Of a stretch of 18,350 nt of DNA, positions 1-6,478 are shown piece after piece. The translations under genes and the position numbers were made by a program. The stretch comes from Acidobacteriota bacterium (GTDB lineage Bacteria; Acidobacteriota; Terriglobia; UBA7540), in the NCBI GenBank assembly GCA_021827245.1, contig JAKAWN010000091.1:1-18350 (forward strand), written 5' to 3'. Every line of letters begins with the position of its first letter. Position 1 is the stretch's first letter. A model generated the notes under the pieces. The model saw only the letters and a program-made list of their open reading frames with translations, ran no database searches and was not told the origin of the DNA.

Positions 1-278
1 ACGACCTTTCATACAGGCTCGGCCAGCGTCTCACCAGGGTGAACTCCTGACCCGGCTGCCCCCAGGTTTCACTCGCGCATCGCCGTCTCATTCACACTCT
101 CTCGTGCATTACCAGCGGGCGTGAAGTCGCCTCCCCCGCCGGCTTCTCGCCCTCGGCTTTCGACCGGGTGGCGCGGACGTGCCATAGTGTGGCATGTCTG
201 CGGTCAAGGCGTAAGCTGCCGCGTCCCACAACCGTCCGCCAAACTCAGACATGAAATCACGCCGGACCCCTTGCCGCC
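1..278. other. Non-coding left edge, content unassigned
   Basis: No open reading frame here looks like a protein. The sequence is GC-rich with several short inverted repeats, for example TGCCA/TGGCA around 181-195. Read on the minus strand, the last bases before the window edge contain GAGCCTGTATGAAAGG, which loosely recalls conserved pieces of bacterial group II introns. The element would be cut by the window edge, so this is only a suspicion. No tRNA or other RNA gene was recognised. Confidence 0.2.
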
Positions 279-1019
279 CTAAAGACACGGCTCAAATACC
301 CATTTTCGATTTCGACATGCAAAGTGATGTGGCAGGTAGGGTGGCCGGGGGCAGCTTTTCAGAATAGTCCGGACGGCATCCTCAACAGATCTACTATGCC
401 TCAGTAGCGGAGGAGCGTCCCAATACTTGCGCCACGGAATCGTCCCGGATTCACTCTCGTCCTTTCCAGGGACCGCACCAAACGCAAAAATGGCATAGCC
501 TGCGAAATTGCGGCTCGCCTCCGCATTGCCCAACAACCGTGGTTCCTCCGACCGCCTAGACGCGTCGGATGCGAGGATGGCATCCCACCAATTCTGGCCC
601 GGCTCGGTGCATATAATATCGATGCCAGCCACGCGGTCGAAACCACATTCGCGGTTACGATTCACCTAGTCCCACAATTCTGACTTGGCGTGAGGCCCTT
701 GAACCCATGGTTCGCTATCCCGCCGTTCCTTTTTCCAGGCTTTAGCTTCGACGGCAACCAAATATTCAAGGCTGTATTGCGAGCTTCCGGAGGCTATGTT
801 TCCGAAAATAATGTCGACGTCGAACTCGACCTCCGGCCTCTTGGAATGAAGGCCTTTGAACTTCGGTCTTGCAACGCACCAGTGCCGCACCGGGTCGATC
901 CCTAGCGACCCAAACCATCCCGGGTGAGAAAAGGGTACCAAGTACATGAGGCGGTCCACAGCAATGTTCTCCCGCTGCCGGCCAGCGTCCACGAGGTACA
1001 GAATCGACTTGGTACTCAT
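279..1019 (-). pseudogene. PD-(D/E)XK nuclease-like protein split by an in-frame TAG
   Basis: I do not recognise the exact family. One reading frame runs from ATG (1017-1019) to TAG (279-281) and would give about 246 residues, but an in-frame TAG at 666-668 cuts it after residue 117. Both halves look like coding sequence, and the frame stays open for 128 codons after the stop. Before the stop, EFDVDIIFG (about 65-73) followed by VAVEAKAW (E91, K93) has the D...ExK pattern of PD-(D/E)XK nucleases. After the stop, GFDRVAGIDII reads as a normal strand-rich continuation. CAG to TAG would be a single C-to-T change restoring WDQVNRN. A GTG directly after the stop could restart translation, but I see no good ribosome binding site for it. 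The gene lies 91 bases downstream of the NucS-type nuclease on the same strand. Alternatives are a sequencing error or amber readthrough. The upstream extension of this frame to 1205 overlaps the neighbour and looks non-coding. Confidence 0.6.
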
Positions 1020-1110
1020 ACTCGTTCTTGTTTGGCGATGGCCCACCAGGGGTCCGCGGCATGCCCTCAGATGTGCAAGCTTGTGTAGCCAGGAGTCATT
1101 CCGAGCCGAC

Positions 1111-2028
1111 CTATTCAGGATCGGCGAGGGAAACCCGCATGCATTTGACCCGTAGGTTCGGGATTGCGCGCACGGAGTACTCCAGTTTCCCGTCCATCTT
1201 GCCAACCACGATAAATGCCCGAACCGTTTTGGCGCGCCTCGCCAGATGATCTTGGACCCAGCCCATGTACCGCGTCACTTGGTCGATGACGGACTCCGTC
1301 GAAGCTCGAAACCGCTTCAATTCGACGACGACGTAATTTCCTCTACGATCCTTGCACAGGATGTCGATCCGACCCACTGGGGTCACATACTGACGCTGAA
1401 TGAGGCTAAGGCCGGGTTCTAGCTCTTCCAGTCGCTCAACGATAAGAGACTCAAGGTTCTCTTCGTACATCTTCGCGTGGATAGGCTCGGCCCTGGCCGA
1501 CATTGTCTTGGACCCAGTGAGGCGGTGGCCTGCGGCGACCCATGGCGCTCGGGTGCCCAGTTTCAACCCAATTCGAAGCTGCCCTTCCTGAGCAATGACC
1601 CTGCGCCCGTCCCTCCGAAGAGCCGCATACATCCAGAACTCCGGGGCGATGGCAGCGCTGCCATACTTATGGCAGTAACGTGCCGTGAGCTCTTTGAGGC
1701 TGAGGGGTCGCGGGCTTTCCACGAGGGCCTCAATAGCGCAACGGAGGTAGCGCCCTGAAGCCGGGGCCTTCGGAGCCGGGCCTATAAGCCGAAAGGTCGG
1801 GTACTCCAATACTCGCAGCCCGTGATCGCCACGCTTGACGGATTCAAGGAGCGCTCGCATGCCGGCGAGATCACCTGCTTCCGCTGCTTTCACTTCGCTG
1901 CCGCCCGTGAGGACGAGCGGCCGGACTTTGACTGGGCTCACCTTGCGGGTTTCAACGAGCAGGCTAGATATTTCCGTTGGCCCCCGTTCTTCAATCACCT
2001 TGATCACCGCTGCGATGAAGGAAGTCAT
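1111..2028 (-). CDS. NucS/DUF91-type nuclease domain protein with unusual N-terminus
   Basis: The 305-residue protein has a C-terminal nuclease domain (about 186-300) matching the catalytic half of endonuclease NucS: EENLE (189-193), GRIDIL with D222, VVVELKR with E236 and K238, and QVTRY with Q250, R253 and Y254. NucS enzymes cut branched or mismatched DNA; that specificity is not established for this protein. The first 180 residues do not look like the beta-rich NucS DNA-binding domain. Residues about 92-155 (YLRCAIEALVES, then LSLKELTARY) could form a winged helix, which is a guess. There is no signal peptide or membrane segment, so it is presumably cytoplasmic. No Shine-Dalgarno precedes the ATG, but a -10-like TACAAT ends six bases upstream, so the mRNA may be leaderless. 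The interrupted nuclease gene follows on the same strand. A DNA repair or defence role is inferred. Confidence 0.8.
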   Translation of the reverse strand: MTSFIAAVIKVIEERGPTEISSLLVETRKVSPVKVRPLVLTGGSEVKAAEAGDLAGMRALLESVKRGDHGLRVLEYPTFRLIGPAPKAPASGRYLRCAIEALVESPRPLSLKELTARYCHKYGSAAIAPEFWMYAALRRDGRRVIAQEGQLRIGLKLGTRAPWVAAGHRLTGSKTMSARAEPIHAKMYEENLESLIVERLEELEPGLSLIQRQYVTPVGRIDILCKDRRGNYVVVELKRFRASTESVIDQVTRYMGWVQDHLARRAKTVRAFIVVGKMDGKLEYSVRAIPNLRVKCMRVSLADPE

Positions 2029-2034
2029 TTCGCT

Positions 2035-2040
2035 ATTGTA
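2035..2040 (-). promoter_or_regulatory. Possible -10 box of a leaderless nuclease transcript
   Basis: On the minus strand TACAAT lies six bases before the nuclease ATG, so transcription could begin at or near the start codon. The longer context TATACAAT is also -10-like. No convincing -35 is visible in the GC-rich upstream stretch, so the call is weak. Confidence 0.25.
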
Positions 2041-2112
2041 TACCCCCTCCGCCCACCCTTCTGACGACCTTGCAAGGGCGGACCGCCTTTTTGGCCGCTA
2101 CAATCGCGGTCA

Positions 2113-2550
2113 TCACACAGTCTCCTTTGAGGAAGCCCGGTGGATAGCCAGCACAAAATACTGGGCATGATTGTCGCCCGCATTGCGAACGCCGTGCTCG
2201 TCGTTGGACGCGATAAAGGCCACCGAGCCGGGTCCGGCCTTTGACTTCTTGCCGTTGATCGTGAACTCCAGCGTTCCCTGGCGGATCATGAACATCTCTT
2301 CGTGGCGGTGATGGTGAGGCGGGTGCGGCATGTTGCCGGGCGCCAGGTCCGATTCGTGCATCTCGATGCGGCAATCTTCATGCGTGAGACCTTCGAGGAC
2401 CGGGCGCGAGGTGTTGGTCTTGCCATGATGGACCGGCAGATCCTGAAACTCGTAAACCTTTGATGTCAGATAATGCTTTTCCGCTGCCAGCGCGCTTGAG
2501 GCCATCAGGGCCGGCAGCGCCGCAAGAAAAGCTCGTCGTGGATTGTCCAT
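2113..2550 (-). CDS. Exported cupin-domain protein
   Basis: This is a 145-residue single-domain cupin with a cleavable-looking signal: NPRRAFLAALPALMASSALAA at residues 3-23, probably Sec- or Tat-exported because of the RR pair, with cleavage near ALAA. Cupin motif 1 is the His-rich HPPHHHRHEEMFMIRQG (76-92), and motif 2 is PGSVAFIASNDEHGVRN (107-123, H119). The His/Glu set suggests a bound metal ion. Substrate and reaction are unknown; proteins of this kind include dioxygenases, isomerases and sugar-binding proteins. The ATG is supported by AGGAG eight bases upstream. The gene begins 17 bases after the metallo-beta-lactamase-fold gene ends, so the two are probably cotranscribed. Confidence 0.85.
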   Translation of the reverse strand: MDNPRRAFLAALPALMASSALAAEKHYLTSKVYEFQDLPVHHGKTNTSRPVLEGLTHEDCRIEMHESDLAPGNMPHPPHHHRHEEMFMIRQGTLEFTINGKKSKAGPGSVAFIASNDEHGVRNAGDNHAQYFVLAIHRASSKETV

Positions 2551-2567
2551 TGGATGACTCCTGGAAT

Positions 2568-3662
2568 TCAGCGATTCTTAGCTTCCGCAGATGAAGGGGC
2601 CTGACCTTTTTGCTTCACCAGAAACCGGTAGACGGCTGCAACGGCCTGGGACTCAAGTTCCGGAGCGTGGTAGCGCACTTGTTGGAATGGGACCAGCGCG
2701 TTCTGGATTTGGGACAGAGTCATGCCCTTCTTCAGCCCCAGTTGCACCTGGCCGGAAAGCCATTCGAGAAATTGCTGGAACTCCAGCACACTGGCCTTTC
2801 CGCCGGGCTGGCCGTGCCCGGGAACGTAAACATCGACGTCCCACGACTGCACCTTTTTCAACGTCGCGATCCAGTGATCGATGTTTGCAGGACCAATCCG
2901 GGGGACGTACTGGTTTTCAAACACATCGCCTAGAAAGAGAACCTTTGACGCAGGCAGGTAGACCGCGGCATCGCCCGGAGTAATGTTATCGCCAAGGTTG
3001 ATCAGCTTGATCTGCTGGCCGCCCACTTGCAGCGTGGTTTCCTTGTCAAAAGTCTGGGTTGGGGGAGTCGGATGGACGCCGCGCATGCTGACCGCAAACC
3101 GCCAGTCCTCTTGAAGGCGCTCCGGAAATTCATTGCGATACTGGCGCATCTCCAAGGCCGCTTTCGGAGTGGAAAGGATGACCGGCCTGAAATCTACAAA
3201 CGCCTCATTGCCCAGCATTATGTCAGGCGAACCACCGGTGTTGATGACATAGCGGACGGGTTGGTTGGTGCGCTTGCGAATCTCATAAAGCACCGCCCGG
3301 GCATTAAAGGGTGAATTCGTCGTATTGACAACCACAACGCCGTCTTGTGTGATAATAAAGCCTGCGTTTCCAGCGCGGTTAAACTGCGGATCGCCTTGCT
3401 GGTCAAGGATATCATCCGCGACCCAAACAAAAACATTCGGCTTGATTTCGCTGATGTGATAATAGCTGCTGTCCGACGATGAGAAGCCTGCCCGCGGAGC
3501 AGCGAGCAGAAGGAAAAGGGCAAGGGTAGAAAAAAGAGGTGCGACAAACGCCTTTTGAGGAAAAGAGTTTCTCCCGGCTGAGCTTTCAGGTTTGAACGGC
3601 AGAGAGTCCCGGCTTCGTTTGTCTCGATGGAACCGCGAGCGATACAGGCCTTGCAACTGCAT
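2568..3662 (-). CDS. Metallo-beta-lactamase-fold protein lacking most metal ligands
   Basis: The 364-residue protein has the metallo-beta-lactamase fold: NVFVWVADD, a GFIITQDGVVVVNT strand, VRYVINT, VLFLGDVFE and VYVPGHG occur in the family order. The metal site is degraded. Where active members carry HxHxDH, this protein has NTGGSPDIMLGN (141-152), so all three His are lost and only the Asp remains. The next His position is Asn (LGDNITPGD, about 223-231). The Asp of GDVF and the His of PGHG are kept. A hydrophobic segment at about 48-58 (LFSTLALFLLLAA) makes it a signal-anchor or exported protein with a long basic N-terminus. I chose the ATG at 3660-3662 because it follows the archease stop as TAA-G-ATG, a translational-coupling arrangement; an ATG at 3698 would overlap archease. 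It may be a binding protein rather than a hydrolase. Confidence 0.82.
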   Translation of the reverse strand: MQLQGLYRSRFHRDKRSRDSLPFKPESSAGRNSFPQKAFVAPLFSTLALFLLLAAPRAGFSSSDSSYYHISEIKPNVFVWVADDILDQQGDPQFNRAGNAGFIITQDGVVVVNTTNSPFNARAVLYEIRKRTNQPVRYVINTGGSPDIMLGNEAFVDFRPVILSTPKAALEMRQYRNEFPERLQEDWRFAVSMRGVHPTPPTQTFDKETTLQVGGQQIKLINLGDNITPGDAAVYLPASKVLFLGDVFENQYVPRIGPANIDHWIATLKKVQSWDVDVYVPGHGQPGGKASVLEFQQFLEWLSGQVQLGLKKGMTLSQIQNALVPFQQVRYHAPELESQAVAAVYRFLVKQKGQAPSSAEAKNR

Positions 3663-3663
3663 C

Positions 3664-4080
3664 TTAAATGTCCACGTAAACCTGCGCGCGCCAGCCATCT
3701 GCCGTTTGCTGCAAGCTGAGCTGATGATAAGTAATAGCTTTAACCATCAGGTTGGCTTGGTGCCGCGCCTGGTCGAATTTTTCTCCAAAGGCTATGCCCG
3801 AAGCCGCATGATCGTCAAGAGATTCAACTTTGAAATCACGGAACAACCAGCGGTCGGCGTCATGCTGGTAGAGAATTTCACTGAGCCAGTTTACCAGAAG
3901 ATCGGGGCGGTCCGCTCCCTGAACCTCAATTCGAACTCTGTCGTTGCCCTTGACGGTGGACGGATCCGCAATCAGATGCGCGAGCGCTCGGGCGGCATTC
4001 TCGAATACTTCTTCAAGCGTGGAGCCGAAAGCTTCGAATCCCACATCGGCTGTGTGCTCGAGGATATGAAAAAGAGGCAT
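3664..4080 (-). CDS. Archease (SHS2-fold RNA ligase cofactor)
   Basis: Archease activates the RtcB RNA ligase, promoting its guanylylation and turnover in tRNA splicing and RNA repair. The 138-residue protein matches the usual family length of about 140. It starts with the hallmark EHTADVGFEAFG (8-19), continues with TLEEVFENAARAL and a VNWLSEILYQHDAD segment, and ends with KAITYHQLSL and YVDI, the C-terminal Asp region that helps bind metal. I chose the ATG at 4078-4080 because the family starts almost at this residue. The frame extends 49 codons further upstream, but that part is unlike any archease. No Shine-Dalgarno is obvious. No rtcB gene is present in the window, so the partner must be elsewhere. 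The metallo-beta-lactamase-fold gene follows after a single base, implying cotranscription. Confidence 0.9.
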   Translation of the reverse strand: MPLFHILEHTADVGFEAFGSTLEEVFENAARALAHLIADPSTVKGNDRVRIEVQGADRPDLLVNWLSEILYQHDADRWLFRDFKVESLDDHAASGIAFGEKFDQARHQANLMVKAITYHQLSLQQTADGWRAQVYVDI

Positions 4081-4318
4081 GGCATCTTGGGTGGAAAAAT
4101 AATGGGCACGGTCGGTCGCGCCGCCGGAATGTGCTCCCTCAGCGGCTGTTCGTCCGATCCAAGTTCTCATCATAGCGGAGACGCGCGCCATTGGGTAGTG
4201 AAGAGGTGTGAGGCCCGCCCGGCGCACCTGAAATCTCAGTGGCAGGGTCAGCGGCGCCAGAAGCCATGCAGCGCCGCAACCGCCTGATTGATCATATTAG
4301 TCAAAGGAGTTTTTTGCG

Positions 4319-4873
4319 ATGCATAACAATTTCATATGGCTCGCACTGCCTGTCGTTGTTCTGGCCATTCTGGCAATCCTCATATATTTCTCAAAGGCTC
4401 GCCGAACCCTGCTGCGTCGGAGAATTGACCTCGAAAAGGCCTGGGCCAGCATTGACGCCTTGCTGAAACAGCGGCACGACGAACTGCCCAAACTCCTCGG
4501 AACCTGCCGGGGATACATGCCGCACGATCATCCGGCATTCGAACCCATTGCACGGGCCAGGGCCGATTACCTCAAAGCCCGTACGGTACAGGAAAAGGCC
4601 ATGGCAAATATCGCCATGGCAAGCGCCATCGAGGGGCTTTTCGAAATTGCCGGAAACTTTCCGGGACTGAAATCAAATAGCAACTTTGTGAAACTCAGAA
4701 AACAGAATGCCGAGCTTGAACGAAATATCGAGGAACAACAAGCACTCTTCAACGAACTTGTCAGCACTTACAACAGGCGCCTTCGCCGTTTTCCCGATTC
4801 GCTTGTGGCTCGTAAGGCCCACCTGGAACCACGAGAGGGGATTCCCAATCCAGAAGTAGACGATGAAGCGTGA
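4319..4873 (+). CDS. lemA: LemA family membrane-anchored protein
   Basis: The 184-residue protein has one N-terminal membrane segment (about 5-24, IWLALPVVVLAILAILIYF) followed by a helical domain. That domain begins RRRIDLEKAWASIDALLKQRHDELPKLLGTCRGYM (33-67), the LemA signature region, and later has ARADYLKAR, LERNIEEQQALFNELVSTYNRRLRRFPD and an acidic tail. LemA proteins are surface-exposed helical bundles of unclear function, sometimes paired with HtpX-type proteases or TPM-domain proteins. Neither is seen here, so it appears to be a single-gene unit. The ATG is supported by AAAGGAG at 4303-4309, nine bases upstream. The 238 bases between this gene and the divergent archease gene hold no other gene that I can support. 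Confidence 0.9.
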   Translation: MHNNFIWLALPVVVLAILAILIYFSKARRTLLRRRIDLEKAWASIDALLKQRHDELPKLLGTCRGYMPHDHPAFEPIARARADYLKARTVQEKAMANIAMASAIEGLFEIAGNFPGLKSNSNFVKLRKQNAELERNIEEQQALFNELVSTYNRRLRRFPDSLVARKAHLEPREGIPNPEVDDEA

Positions 4874-5007
4874 CGGACGTCGCTTCGTCTCGGATTCCTC
4901 CGGCACTGCAACATCGACTGAACAAGCAGCCGGAGAACAAGCCCATCGTCAGTTGCGCTGTTAGACTCTTTCAGCCAATTATTGAGAAAATGCCCTGAAA
5001 ACACCAA

Positions 5008-5032
5008 GCCCGCCTTGCTAAAAAAGGCGGGC
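5008..5032 (-). terminator. Probable terminator of the 15-codon minigene
   Basis: This is a perfect 9-bp stem (GCCCGCCTT / AAGGCGGGC) with a 7-base loop. On the minus strand the stem is followed by TTGGTGTTTTC, a moderately U-rich tail, which suits termination of the minigene transcript. On the plus strand no T run follows, so it is a poorer terminator for lemA, although it lies about 135 bases downstream of that gene. Confidence 0.5.
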
Positions 5033-5040
5033 CTGGACGC

Positions 5041-5065
5041 CTGAACTTATGGCGACTAAGTTCAG
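5041..5065. repeat. 9-bp inverted repeat directly after the minigene stop
   Basis: CTGAACTTA and TAAGTTCAG form a perfect 9-bp stem with a 7-base loop. It abuts the minigene stop codon (5066-5068) and lies 8 bases from the GC-rich hairpin at 5008-5032. The two hairpins have the same stem and loop lengths but unrelated sequences. It may protect the 3' end of the transcript or form part of the terminator. Confidence 0.6.
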
Positions 5066-5113
5066 TTACTTTCCTTTCTTTGCCTTCGGTTTTGCTTTCT
5101 TCTTAGCGGCCAT
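5066..5113 (-). CDS. 15-residue lysine-rich miniprotein
   Basis: A 16-codon ORF encodes MAAKKKAKPKAKKGK: 8 Lys in 15 residues, otherwise Ala, Pro and Gly. The composition resembles the lysine/alanine/proline tails of histone-H1-like or ribosome-associated basic proteins, but at this length no family can be assigned. Four signs support a real gene. A perfect AAGGAGG (5117-5123) precedes the ATG, though only 3 bases away, which is short. A TTGACA-17-TATATA promoter sits about 68 bases further upstream. Two hairpins follow the stop codon. Nothing else explains the intergenic space. The function is unknown; nucleic-acid binding is an inference from charge. The alternative is that the transcript acts as a small RNA and the ORF is incidental. 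Confidence 0.6.
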   Translation of the reverse strand: MAAKKKAKPKAKKGK

Positions 5114-5187
5114 AGACCTCCTTCCCTCACGGGATCAAGAGCCGGCACCGGGCCACATCTTGTAGCCCAATGCTTCCCTGACCACGA

Positions 5188-5216
5188 TATATAGTGCTTA
5201 AGTGTACGCTTGTCAA
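5188..5216 (-). promoter_or_regulatory. Strong sigma70-type promoter of the minigene
   Basis: On the minus strand TTGACA (5211-5216) matches the -35 consensus exactly. It is separated by the ideal 17 bases from TATATA (5188-5193), a close -10 match. The predicted start is near 5181, giving a leader of about 68 bases that ends in AAGGAGG and the minigene ATG. This is the best promoter I can see in the window. Confidence 0.65.
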
Positions 5217-5371
5217 GAAAAATGTCGCCTTAGAATCAAAAATCACCACGGACGGGGCTGCACTGCGAGGCGGTTCTTTGATTTTCAGCGTTTTCGCCGC
5301 AGGCCCTTGGCACAGAACTCACGCGGGTGTGGAGTTCCTTCTCTTTTCAAGTGCTTGATTTTCCGGTCTTG

Positions 5372-5380
5372 TGGTATTGT
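5372..5380 (+). promoter_or_regulatory. Possible extended -10 upstream of the sugar isomerase gene
   Basis: TGGTATTGT fits an extended -10 (TGn plus a -10-like hexamer) and ends nine bases before the chosen ATG at 5390. Transcription would begin almost at the start codon. The ATG has no Shine-Dalgarno, which agrees with a very short leader. The nearest -35-like TTGATT (5355-5360) is too close at 14 bases. Confidence 0.3.
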
Positions 5381-5389
5381 GTCGCTACT

Positions 5390-6256
5390 ATGAAAAAGCA
5401 TGATATGTACTCACGACGCTCCTTTCTGGGTTATCTGGCTGCGGCGCCTCTTGGTGCAGCGACGGTGGCCGCCGCTGCCGCACGACACATTCCGGTAGGG
5501 CTTGAGCTCTATTCGGTCCGCGAAGATCTGCAGAAGGATCTCGCGGGAACCGTCAGGCAAGTTGCTGAGATGGGATACAAGTGCGTGGAATTCTACGCGC
5601 CTTACTACCAGTGGACACCAAACGAAGCCAGGAAGGTTCGCCACGAATTGGACAACCTGGGCATACGGTGCTACTCCACGCACAACGACAGGAAGTCATT
5701 CACGCCGGAAGGCATTGGCAAGGCGATGGAACTGAATCACATTCTTGGGACACGCTTTATTGTTATGGCCTCGCCCGGCCCGGTGCCCACCATCGACGGA
5801 TGGAAACAAGTCGCAGAGCTGCTGAATAAGGCAAACCATACGATGATGGCCCATGGCTTCCACGCCGGCTACCATAACGATGATCACGAATGGCAATTAC
5901 TGGATGGCAGGAAACCCATCGATGTTATTGCCGGCGAGACAGACAAAAGCGTCATTCTTCAACTCGATACAGGCAACTGCCTTGCTTCCGGTGGGGATCC
6001 AGTCGCCTATATCAAGAATCATCCCGGGCGCATTCGAGCGATGCACGTGAAGGACTGGTCTCCTCAGAAAAAATATGATGTGCTGATCGGCCAGGGAATC
6101 GCTGATTGGAAAGGGATTTTTACCGCCGCCCAGACGGTAGGCGGCATCGAGTATTACCTAGTCGAACAGGAAGCTTTCAGCGGACACACGGAAATGCAAA
6201 CGGCAAAGCTGTCCCTTGCAGCGTTCCGAAAAGTTTACGCTGAAGTGTGGGGCTGA
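5390..6256 (+). CDS. Tat-exported sugar phosphate isomerase/epimerase-like TIM barrel
   Basis: The 288-residue protein belongs to the xylose isomerase-like TIM-barrel / AP endonuclease 2 superfamily. It opens with a twin-arginine signal (SRRSFLGYLAAAPLGAATVAAAA, about 8-30), so the folded enzyme likely acts in the periplasm. Motifs in order are GLELYSVRED (37-46), GYKCVEFYAP with E67, CYSTHND, HAGYHNDDHEW (158-168), LQLDTGN with D193, AMHVKDW with H219, and VEQE with E259. The E/D/H/E set matches the family's divalent-metal ligands. The substrate is unknown; relatives interconvert keto sugars or act on inositols. I chose the ATG at 5390 because it places the twin arginine at residues 9-10; the frame is open 21 codons further upstream, but that part is not signal-like. 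The FucP-type transporter follows after 207 bases (222 from its chosen ATG), suggesting shared sugar metabolism. Confidence 0.85.
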   Translation: MKKHDMYSRRSFLGYLAAAPLGAATVAAAAARHIPVGLELYSVREDLQKDLAGTVRQVAEMGYKCVEFYAPYYQWTPNEARKVRHELDNLGIRCYSTHNDRKSFTPEGIGKAMELNHILGTRFIVMASPGPVPTIDGWKQVAELLNKANHTMMAHGFHAGYHNDDHEWQLLDGRKPIDVIAGETDKSVILQLDTGNCLASGGDPVAYIKNHPGRIRAMHVKDWSPQKKYDVLIGQGIADWKGIFTAAQTVGGIEYYLVEQEAFSGHTEMQTAKLSLAAFRKVYAEVWG

Positions 6257-6478
6257 AGAGCGGCTGGCAGAACAAAGCTGAGCCCTTGACGAAATTCGGC
6301 CAGGATGAGAGTGAGTGGGGCCAGTCATATCCGTTTGGGGCAAACACTCGGATAAGCGGCCTGCGCGTGGTGGGACAAGGGTTTTCTATTTTTCGATATC
6401 AATATATCCCATTGGCGCCTTTCAAGAAGGCTCCTGGAGCGATGTGCAACAAATCGTAGCTCTGTGCGGTCGCAAGCA

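Noticed and set aside
1020..1205. Upstream part of the interrupted nuclease frame
   Set aside because: It overlaps the NucS-type gene and its translation is unlike the rest, so the ATG at 1019 is preferred.
2074..2090. GC-rich hairpin followed by Ts on the plus strand
   Set aside because: The loop is only three bases and no plus-strand gene ends before it. On the minus strand there is no T run.
4081..4227. 49-codon upstream extension of archease
   Set aside because: Archease proteins begin close to EHTAD, and the extension has low-complexity, non-conserved residues.
3592..4287. Long plus-strand frame opposite archease
   Set aside because: It lies antisense to a clear archease gene, and its translation has no recognisable domain.
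4288..4304. FNR-like TTGAT...TCAA upstream of lemA
   Set aside because: The spacing is three bases too long for an FNR site and the right half is imperfect.
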